From positions 2,101 to 10,069 of the forward strand of contig MGPL01000014.1 in NCBI GenBank assembly GCA_001797415.1: a stretch of DNA of 7,969 bases. The letters are read 5' to 3'. A program made the position numbers and the translations under genes. This DNA comes from Deltaproteobacteria bacterium GWA2_55_10 (lineage in GTDB: Bacteria; Desulfobacterota; GWC2-55-46). Shown piece by piece: positions 1 to 4,591 of the stretch (position 1 is its first letter; the number at the start of each line of letters is the position of its first letter). The notes beneath the pieces were generated by a model. The model did no database searches. It was not told where the DNA came from and worked only from the letters and a program-made list of their open reading frames with translations.

Positions 1-947
1 GCCACCTTGCTGTAGTCCACAAGCAGCACTATGCCGGTCTCCTTGATGTTGAGCACCCACTCCGGCGCGTGGTGGGATGATACTATCGAAGCGACCCGCG
101 GCTCCGGGTGGAACTCGTTGGTGTCATAGGTGTAGCTCCTGGTGCTCACTATCTTCAGGGGCTCGAGCGTGTCTCCCTTGAGGATGACATAGTGAGGGGG
201 CCAGTAGTTGCCCACGACCGCGTACGTGTCCGTGAAGTCCCCGAGCTTGCCCTTGTATTTGCTCGTGTCTATCGACCTCGCGTCAAAGCCGGTCCTAATC
301 TCGGCCACGATATTGGGCGTGGGGGCCCACAGGTCTATCATGGTGGCCTTCCCGTCGCGGCCTATGGAGTACATGTACCTGCCCGAGGCCGACGTGCGCA
401 GTATGTGCACGGCGAAACCGGTGTTGAGGGTCACGAGGATATCCTTGGTATCGCCGTCAATTATGCTGACCTTGCCGATGTCCCTCTGTATGACGCCGAA
501 GTAGTTCTGCCAGTTCTTGCCCTTGGGCGGCGCCGTGGGCCTCTTGTCGACCGGGACCAGGAGCTTCCACGAGTCCTTTATCTGCTCCATGCCCCACTCC
601 GGAGGGAGCGGCGCGTCATGGTGCATGTACTTGGACACCAGCGACATCTCGTCCTTGGTGAGCACGTCCTTCCAGGGGGGCATGCCGCCCTTGGTGCCTT
701 CGGCAAGTATTACCATGAGTGATTCGACGGGGACCGCGCGCATCTTTGCGGGCTCCAGGTTCGGCCCGGTCGCGCCTTTTCTCAGGGTGCCGTGGCATCC
801 GGCGCAGCGGTCGAAATAAATCTGCTTTGCTTTTGTAAAATCCTCATCCGATAGTTTGGGGACCCCCTCTTGAGACGAGGCCTTGCCCGAAACCGTGAGC
901 AGGAGGGCTGTGACTAATATCGACAGGAGACTGAGCTTACCGACCAT
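1..947 (-). CDS. nirS: Cytochrome cd1 nitrite reductase, N-terminal part (cut by window edge)
   Basis: Periplasmic enzyme that reduces nitrite to nitric oxide in denitrification, taking electrons through heme c to heme d1. The first 315 codons are present; family members are about 540-590 residues, so roughly the last 40% lies beyond the left edge. Seen: a hydrophobic export signal (residues about 4-20), the heme c site CAGCH at 48-52, GGMPPW with candidate axial Met89, then the d1 propeller. The propeller carries GFAVHILR with His181, the likely proximal ligand of heme d1, then GRDGKATMIDLW (196-207), YWPPHY (248-253) and HPEPRVA (280-286). These runs closely match NirS rather than the heme-c-free NirF. 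By family spacing, the two catalytic distal-pocket histidines fall outside the window, so activity cannot be checked. The ATG at 947 is supported by GAGGAG at 962-957. NirN, a related cd1 protein, is the main alternative but fits less well. Confidence 0.93.
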   Translation of the reverse strand, partial: MVGKLSLLSILVTALLLTVSGKASSQEGVPKLSDEDFTKAKQIYFDRCAGCHGTLRKGATGPNLEPAKMRAVPVESLMVILAEGTKGGMPPWKDVLTKDEMSLVSKYMHHDAPLPPEWGMEQIKDSWKLLVPVDKRPTAPPKGKNWQNYFGVIQRDIGKVSIIDGDTKDILVTLNTGFAVHILRTSASGRYMYSIGRDGKATMIDLWAPTPNIVAEIRTGFDARSIDTSKYKGKLGDFTDTYAVVGNYWPPHYVILKGDTLEPLKIVSTRSYTYDTNEFHPEPRVASIVSSHHAPEWVLNIKETGIVLLVDYSKV

Positions 948-956
948 AAACAGGTT

Positions 957-962
957 CTCCTC
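957..962 (-). promoter_or_regulatory. Ribosome binding site of nirS
   Basis: GAGGAG read on the minus strand, 9 bases before the ATG at 947. It decides the start, because the reading frame from this ATG begins directly with a signal peptide. Confidence 0.75.
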
Positions 963-1302
963 TATTATGCGGGTTAAAAGGTTGGTTGTCCGGTTCAGGA
1001 GCGAGCCAGCAAGAGCCTTCCCAATAGAGCTTATTTCGGGATAGATATTTTTCGATTATTCCTGGATCAATGCTTACGGCTCAAACAGAAGGGATACTCG
1101 CGAACTTTTGGGTACATGGTACCCGGCGCGGAGGTTCTGAGGTGATGACGGAATTGACCTGGCATTGGATGCCGGAGAAGACATGGAGACCCTTGAAACA
1201 TTTCGGCGAGAGCGCTGCTAATATGACCTGGTTCGATATCCCTTCAACTGCGGGCCTTGCCATGCATTCTCTTTTCCTCCGATTTTTGAGGGTCGGCTTA
1301 AC

Positions 1303-1322
1303 GGCCGTTCGCGGGCCTTTTT
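1303..1322 (+). terminator. Possible plus-strand intrinsic terminator
   Basis: GGCCG, a TTCG loop, then C, one bulged G, and GGCC, followed by TTTTT. This gives a short stem with a UUCG tetraloop and a U-run on the plus strand. It coincides with the end of the small ORF at 1145-1324. No well-supported plus-strand gene precedes it, so it may belong to an unrecognised short transcript. The stem is short and the call is tentative. Confidence 0.33.
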
Positions 1323-1538
1323 AAGTCGGCGAATATCGGGATATACGGTCGAGGGCACCTCCTTTCAGGCGTTTTAAAAAGAACAGTGCGGAAAAAGAGA
1401 CGACCACCCCCTTCCGGGCAAAAAAGACCATGCAGACTTAACGATTATACAAACCATATAACAACACTGGAATACTGTCAACTGGAAATGGGTGCTGAAA
1501 TTGACGGTTTGAACAATATTTTTCATTATGCTGGAATG

Positions 1539-1552
1539 ATGATATTTATCAT
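1539..1552. promoter_or_regulatory. FNR/DNR/NNR-like binding site candidate
   Basis: ATGAT-ATTT-ATCAT is a perfect dyad carrying the TGAT-N4-ATCA core of FNR-family regulators (consensus TTGAT-N4-ATCAA, 8 of 10 positions here). It lies just beyond the cupin terminator in the nirS direction. If nirS is transcribed from here, a minus-strand TATTGT at 1518-1513 would put the start near 1506. The dyad would then be centred near -40, close to an FNR class II activator position. Denitrification nirS genes are classically controlled by such regulators. Against it: the nirS start codon is about 590 bases away. An alternative reading is a plus-strand promoter at 1501-1529 (TTGACG, 17 bases, CATTAT) that this dyad would repress. 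Confidence 0.4.
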
Positions 1553-1585
1553 GGAAGGCGGCTGTTGTCCGGCATTGATAACGGC

Positions 1586-1615
1586 AAAAAAAAGGCCGGC
1601 TCTTTCAAGCCGGCC
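1586..1615 (-). terminator. Rho-independent terminator of the cupin gene
   Basis: On the minus strand: a perfect 7-bp GC stem GGCCGGC / GCCGGCC with an 8-base loop (TTGAAAGA), followed directly by eight T. It starts 26 bases after the cupin stop codon and separates that gene from nirS. There is no T-run on the plus side, so it works in one direction only. Confidence 0.9.
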
Positions 1616-1641
1616 CCATTGCCACGCGTCTCTTGAGGGGC

Positions 1642-2028
1642 TTACTTGTGGTGCTCGCGCTCGTAGGCCTCTGCCTCTGCCTTGTCCTTGTGGATGGTGC
1701 CGTGCGGATGGTTTGGGGGCGAGTATACCGTATAGAGCTTCATCGGCTCCTTCTTCGAGCTGTTGATGATGTTGTGTTCGGTGCCGGCCGGTATGACCAC
1801 GGCCGAGCCGTCCCCGAGCTCGTGCTCAACGCCGCCAAGGAGGGCCGTTCCCTTCCCGGCCTCTATCCTTATGAACTGGTCAACGTCGTCGTGCGTCTCC
1901 ATGCCTATGTCCTCGCCTGGCCCTATGGACATTACGACGAGCTGGCTGTTCGGCCCGGTAAAGAGGACCTCCCGGAAGAATTTATTTTCGAGCGACTTCT
2001 TTTCGATATTGACGTGATACCCTGCCAT
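1642..2028 (-). CDS. Small single-domain cupin protein
   Basis: A 128-residue protein made of one cupin beta-barrel, cytoplasmic (no signal peptide). Cupin motif 1 starts at GEDIGM and reads E-T-H, DDVD, Q, then FIRIEAG. The usual HxH...E metal ligands are therefore replaced by E, H and Q. Motif 2 is canonical: G-SAVVI-PAG-TE-H-NII-N, which supplies the last histidine. The C-terminal part contains LYTVYSPPNHP and a charged, His-rich tail ending EREHHK. The fold is clear; I recognise this as a widespread small cupin family related in sequence to sugar-phosphate isomerase-type cupins, but no reaction can be assigned. It is a stand-alone transcription unit with a strong AGGAGGAGG ribosome site and its own terminator, so it is probably well expressed. 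No functional link to nirS or the glycan operon is evident. Confidence 0.88.
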   Translation of the reverse strand: MAGYHVNIEKKSLENKFFREVLFTGPNSQLVVMSIGPGEDIGMETHDDVDQFIRIEAGKGTALLGGVEHELGDGSAVVIPAGTEHNIINSSKKEPMKLYTVYSPPNHPHGTIHKDKAEAEAYEREHHK

Positions 2029-2033
2029 AGCGC

Positions 2034-2042
2034 CCTCCTCCT
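2034..2042 (-). promoter_or_regulatory. Strong ribosome binding site of the cupin gene
   Basis: AGGAGGAGG on the minus strand, 5 bases before the ATG at 2028. It is the best Shine-Dalgarno match in the window, and it fixes the start. Confidence 0.85.
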
Positions 2043-2199
2043 GAATAATATTTATGCGGCTTTCAGCTCACTTTGGAAATTCCGTTTTTCATGCGCGTGC
2101 CGCAAGGATAATGTTTCAGAAAATAAAAATCAAGCTGCATCTGTGCCCTTTTCCTTGCGTGCCTCCCGCAGATGTTCGAATCTGTCCGGGGCCGCGCAT

Positions 2200-2205
2200 A
2201 TTATA
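2200..2205 (-). promoter_or_regulatory. Possible -10 element for the cupin gene
   Basis: A perfect TATAAT on the minus strand, giving an implied start near 2193 and a leader of about 165 bases before the cupin ATG. No good -35 lies at a normal distance. It is flanked by a perfect small dyad, CCGTAAACGG (2217-2226), and a second near-dyad, CTTTTGTAAAAG (2227-2238), either of which could be an operator. Weak call; an AT-rich stretch nearer the gene (around 2100-2130) is an alternative. Confidence 0.28.
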
Positions 2206-2270
2206 TTGAGTCTACCCCGTAAACGGCTTTTGTAAAAGGCGCCCCTCCGGCTACAAATCTCTGTCCTTTG

Positions 2271-2279
2271 TGCTATATT
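2271..2279 (+). promoter_or_regulatory. Extended -10 promoter for the small acidic protein
   Basis: TGC-TATATT is an extended -10 element (TGn plus 5 of 6 to TATAAT). The -35 is poor, ending in ACA at 2253-2255, which the TGn motif can compensate for. The predicted transcript start near 2286 leaves about 33 bases to the ATG at 2319. This argues against the in-frame ATG at 2268, which would lie upstream of the transcript. Confidence 0.5.
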
Positions 2280-2318
2280 CCTTATTTGGCCGTCACACTC
2301 CAAACTCCGGGGGCAGAC

Positions 2319-2567
2319 ATGAACGAACAGAACGTGGAACTCTATGACATGCTTGCGGAGTACAGGGGCCACCTCGAGGAGGTAGAGCACCCTGAGGACA
2401 TCCAGAACGTGATAGACAGCGTCCTTGCCGCCCTTACCAATGAAGACAGCATAGACCCTGACGAGCTCGAGCTTATCGCTGCGTATATAGAGGACTTCGA
2501 CCAGGGCTACTCGGATTACGAAGAGCTTATGGAGACGATAAAGGATTACCAGGAAAGGCTGCACTGA
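2319..2567 (+). CDS. Small acidic protein of unknown function
   Basis: An 82-residue, soluble, strongly acidic protein: I count about 25 Asp/Glu against 3 Lys/Arg. It lacks cysteines, a signal peptide and membrane segments, and looks entirely helical, with segments about 6-22, 25-38, 46-56 and 63-81. I do not recognise a family. The start is placed at the ATG preceded by GGGGG (2309-2313, spacing 5) and lying just after an extended -10 promoter. An in-frame ATG at 2268 overlaps that promoter and is rejected. The gene is monocistronic and ends 3 bp before the stop codon of the convergent PAS-like gene. Its codon use resembles its neighbours, and the open frame with promoter and terminator-like hairpin supports a real gene. 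A small regulatory or scaffold role is possible but unsupported. Confidence 0.68.
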   Translation: MNEQNVELYDMLAEYRGHLEEVEHPEDIQNVIDSVLAALTNEDSIDPDELELIAAYIEDFDQGYSDYEELMETIKDYQERLH

Positions 2568-2584
2568 GGTTTACGCGGCCTTTC
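2553..2584. terminator. Hairpin shared by two convergent genes, likely bidirectional terminator
   Basis: GAAAGGC (2553-2559) pairs perfectly with GCCTTTC (2578-2584). The stem continues inward by one wobble (T2560, G2577) and two GC pairs, giving 10 bp. The 12-base loop contains both the TGA of the plus-strand gene (2565-2567) and the stop of the minus-strand gene (2571-2573). On the plus side a pyrimidine-rich stretch follows (TTTCGTCTCTTTTC, counting from 2581); on the minus side there is no T-run. Confidence 0.5.
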
Positions 2585-3149
2585 GTCTCTTTTCCCGGGA
2601 GATCTCTATTCCATTCATGACTATCTTGTGGTCGTCGGGACATATCCCGTGGGTTATCCCCGGGGGCCTCTGTGACCCGAGGAGGTCGAGCATCATTACT
2701 GCCTCGTCTATTTCGGCCCAGTCCCCTTCAGGCATCCTTACCCTCCTGCACCAGCTGCAGATTGTTACGTACTCGCCCGAGCGGTCCGCGTCCCTGTCAA
2801 GGAGCATCGCGGGGGAGCGCGCCTCTGTCCTCAATGTCGTGCACCGGAACCGGACCGAGCCGTCGGCGCTGGAAGTTACCTCCATCTCATGGAAACGCCT
2901 GAGCCCGGGTGAATCGCACCTGAAAGGGAACTTGAGAGTCGAGAGCGAATACCTTGCCTCCATGAGTATCAGCCTGTAGAGGTGCCTTGTCTCCCTGTCC
3001 TTTATGAAATCCCATAGCGGCCTGTCGAGGACGGCATCGGGCGTAAGCTCCGGGGCCTTGTTCTCGACGGCGAAGACCGTCCAATAATCGTTCAGGTCTA
3101 TAAAAATATCAGAGCGGTCTATCCTGTATTCAACAATCAAGTCGTTCAT
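2571..3149 (-). CDS. PAS-like protein with C-terminal CxxC/HGIC motif
   Basis: A 192-residue cytoplasmic protein. Residues about 5-110 read like a PAS fold: YRIDRSDIFIDLNDYW, then RPLWDFI at 43-49, ETRHLY at 53-58 and PFRCDSPGLRRF at 75-86. The C-terminal part has C131-x2-C134, W144, and HGICP with H167 and C170. This arrangement occurs at the end of many bacterial PAS/GAF sensor proteins and in small stand-alone relatives, where it normally ends HGICPxC and probably binds a metal or senses redox. Here the last cysteine is Asp173, next to His174, so the site is altered. There is no kinase, cyclase or DNA-binding domain, so any signalling partner is elsewhere. Recognition is from family resemblance; ligand and function are unknown. 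There is no Shine-Dalgarno, and a TATAAT lies 6 bases before the ATG, suggesting a leaderless mRNA. Confidence 0.82.
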   Translation of the reverse strand: MNDLIVEYRIDRSDIFIDLNDYWTVFAVENKAPELTPDAVLDRPLWDFIKDRETRHLYRLILMEARYSLSTLKFPFRCDSPGLRRFHEMEVTSSADGSVRFRCTTLRTEARSPAMLLDRDADRSGEYVTICSWCRRVRMPEGDWAEIDEAVMMLDLLGSQRPPGITHGICPDDHKIVMNGIEISREKRRKAA

Positions 3150-3155
3150 GTGATG

Positions 3156-3161
3156 ATTATA
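3156..3161 (-). promoter_or_regulatory. -10 element predicting a leaderless transcript
   Basis: A consensus TATAAT on the minus strand, with six bases (CATCAC) before the ATG at 3149. Transcription would start at or within a base of the A of the start codon. No purine-rich ribosome site exists upstream, which agrees with leaderless translation. The -35 is not convincing: the best match, TTGATG, is 20 bases away. Confidence 0.5.
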
Positions 3162-3229
3162 ATCCCCGCATCCGCATCCTTCATCAAAGGACCCCGTTTT
3201 TTATCTGAAAAAGAGGGGCCCTCGTCCGG

Positions 3230-3257
3230 TTGACAGCCGGGAAAACCGCATTATAGT
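3230..3257 (+). promoter_or_regulatory. Sigma70-type promoter of the glycan operon
   Basis: A perfect TTGACA at 3230-3235, a 16-base spacer, and TATAGT (5 of 6) at 3252-3257. The predicted start is near 3264, giving a leader of about 65 bases to the flippase ATG. The -35 is bracketed by CCGG at 3226-3229 and CCGG at 3237-3240, an imperfect dyad (CCGGTT-GAC-AGCCGG) that could be an operator. It is the strongest promoter seen in the window. Confidence 0.72.
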
Positions 3258-3328
3258 TACTCCTTAAAGCATTCGAACGGAATTAATCCTCGAGTTGTAT
3301 CTCGCTACAAAAAACCAGGGGCCGATGG

Positions 3329-4591
3329 ATGAGCTTTGTCAAAAGCGGGACCGTACTGTTCCTCGCTTCGATGGCGGGAAATTTTTGCAACTACCTGTTC
3401 CAGTTCTTCATGAGCAGGTCCCTTGAGCTTACCGATTACGGGGCGCTGAACGCCGCCCTTTCAGTCACTTCCATACTGGGCATACCGGCGGGTACGATAA
3501 TGCTTGTGGTCGCAAGATATTCATCGACGTTCAATGCAAAAGGCGAGGCGGGCATGGTGGGCCGCCTGTACAGGAACTCTCTGCTTTTTACCTCGGGCAT
3601 GGGCCTCGCCCTTTGCGCTCTTCTTGCGGTTGCAAGCGGCGCAGCAGCCTCGTATCTCAAGCTCGGGTCAAGCGCGCCCATAATAATTGTCGGGGCCGGG
3701 CTCGCGCTCTCTTTTGCCATGACGGTGAACATGGGCATGCTGCAGGGGCTTCAGAGGTTCTGGCACTTGAGCGCCGCCATCGGGTTCGGCGCCGCAGCCA
3801 AGCTGGCCCTCGGGGTCTTGTTCGCGCTTTTCGGCCTGGGGCTCAACGGCGCGGTCGCGGCGACCGCACTGCCCGGACTTTTCGTCATAGCACTGACCAT
3901 CTTTCCGCTCGCGGGTTATCTCAAGAATGACCGCGGCGCAAAGGGAGTCACCCTAGACATCGCGGCATACAGCGTGCCGGTGCTCGTGTCAGCCCTTGCG
4001 TTCACGGCCATGACCAACCTGGATATGATAACAGTGAAGCACTGGGCAAGCCCTGAGGATGCCGGGCTCTATTCCGCCGTCTCAGTCCTCGGCAAGACCA
4101 TACTCTATCTGCCGGCGGCCTTCGTGCTCGCGCTCTTTCCCATGATCTCCGATTCGCATGCGCGCAAGGGAGATATATACAGGGTCCTGGACAGGGCCCT
4201 TCTTATAACCGTCGGATTCTCGGCAGCCGGGGTCCTCGCGCTCGCGTTCTTCCCTGAGCTGGCGATATCGATGCTCTTCGGAATGAAATTCGCAGCGGCG
4301 GCGCCCCTCCTTAAATATTACGGCATGGCGATGGTATCGATGGCAATCGTCAGCGTGCTCATGACCTTCAATCTCGCGAGGGGCAATACCGGATTCATCT
4401 ATTCCCTTATCGCGGGGACCATCGCGCTCGCGGTCTTCTTCCATATCTTCGAAGGGAGCCTGCTTTCAACTGTGCTGGTAATGGTCGCAGTCAATACGGC
4501 AGTCGCCTCGTACAATCTCTACGCCGTCATGCGCGAAAGGAAGGCGTGGGAGATCGTCAGGCTCGATGCCCGGAGCAGGAGTGCGATGTGA
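3329..4591 (+). CDS. Oligosaccharide flippase (Wzx-like, MOP superfamily)
   Basis: A 420-residue inner-membrane protein, the usual size for the polysaccharide-synthesis flippase family. It is expected to move a lipid-linked glycan from the cytoplasmic to the periplasmic face. Seen: hydrophobic helices through nearly the whole length (about 12), starting around residues 8-28. The family-typical segment with R30 and DYG at 36-38 follows helix 1, and a second symmetrical half starts near residue 210 (IAAYSVPVLVSALAFTAMTN). A short charged tail follows the last helix. AGGGG at 3317-3321 precedes the ATG by 7 bases; an out-of-frame ATG at 3325 is ignored. This is the first gene of the operon, directly downstream of a near-consensus promoter, and its stop overlaps the start of the next gene. 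The substrate is unknown; a lipid flippase of the same superfamily (MurJ-like) fits less well given the neighbours. Confidence 0.9.
   Translation: MSFVKSGTVLFLASMAGNFCNYLFQFFMSRSLELTDYGALNAALSVTSILGIPAGTIMLVVARYSSTFNAKGEAGMVGRLYRNSLLFTSGMGLALCALLAVASGAAASYLKLGSSAPIIIVGAGLALSFAMTVNMGMLQGLQRFWHLSAAIGFGAAAKLALGVLFALFGLGLNGAVAATALPGLFVIALTIFPLAGYLKNDRGAKGVTLDIAAYSVPVLVSALAFTAMTNLDMITVKHWASPEDAGLYSAVSVLGKTILYLPAAFVLALFPMISDSHARKGDIYRVLDRALLITVGFSAAGVLALAFFPELAISMLFGMKFAAAAPLLKYYGMAMVSMAIVSVLMTFNLARGNTGFIYSLIAGTIALAVFFHIFEGSLLSTVLVMVAVNTAVASYNLYAVMRERKAWEIVRLDARSRSAM
4577..4581 (+). promoter_or_regulatory. Ribosome binding site supporting a GTG start of the glycosyltransferase
   Basis: AGGAG inside the end of the flippase gene, 6 bases before the GTG at 4588. 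The GTG overlaps the flippase stop (ATGTGA), the usual form of translational coupling. A competing GAGGT at 4669-4673 sits 7 bases before an ATG at 4681. Confidence 0.55.

Larger units (their letters stand above)
948..1585. other. Long intergenic region upstream of nirS, no convincing gene
   Basis: About 640 bases between the nirS start and the terminator of the upstream cupin gene. I see no ORF on either strand that resembles a known family. The only modest candidate is a plus-strand ORF at 1145-1324 (59 codons, tryptophan-rich). Its GGAGG at 1130-1134 sits 10 bases before the ATG, and it ends inside a terminator-like hairpin. An in-frame upstream ATG at 1070 has no ribosome binding site. 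A perfect dyad, GGGTAC-ATG-GTACCC, lies at 1110-1124, and AACGGCCGTT at 1300-1309 is a perfect 10-base palindrome. An FNR-like box lies at 1539-1552. The region most likely holds the nirS promoter and leader, and perhaps a small RNA or decayed gene; the last two are inference. Confidence 0.5.

Noticed and set aside
108..819. Plus-strand ORFs lying across the nirS region
   Set aside because: They are antisense to a clear NirS protein with heme c and d1 motifs; their translations resemble no family and are low-complexity.
1042..1070. Minus-strand promoter TTGATC, 17 bases, TATCTA close to nirS
   Set aside because: Only 4 of 6 and 3 of 6 matches to consensus; too weak to annotate, although its position 95 bases upstream of the start would be convenient.
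1061..1083. FNR-like half site TTGAT at 1070-1066 (minus strand)
   Set aside because: The second half (ATCAA) is absent at the required 4-base spacing.
1151..1174. Sigma54-like TGGCA...TGC element
   Set aside because: The GG-to-GC spacing is 8 instead of the required 10 bases.
1081..1263. Minus-strand 60-codon ORF upstream of nirS
   Set aside because: No recognisable family, no good ribosome site and it overlaps the opposite-strand candidate; no evidence of coding.
1386..2235. Plus-strand ORFs running through the cupin terminator and gene
   Set aside because: Antisense to the well-supported cupin gene; no plausible start signals or family resemblance.
2130..2564. Minus-strand 144-codon ORF opposite the small acidic gene
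   Set aside because: Its promoter region and ribosome site are missing, the composition is unnatural, and the plus-strand gene has both promoter and terminator-like hairpin.
3205..3227. Hairpin GAGG-GCC-CCTC followed by TTTTT on the minus strand
   Set aside because: A 4-bp stem, and no minus-strand gene lies upstream of it that would need terminating.
4082..4444. Minus-strand ORF opposite the flippase, very rich in Arg/Glu
   Set aside because: Composition typical of a shadow frame of a hydrophobic membrane protein; no start signals.
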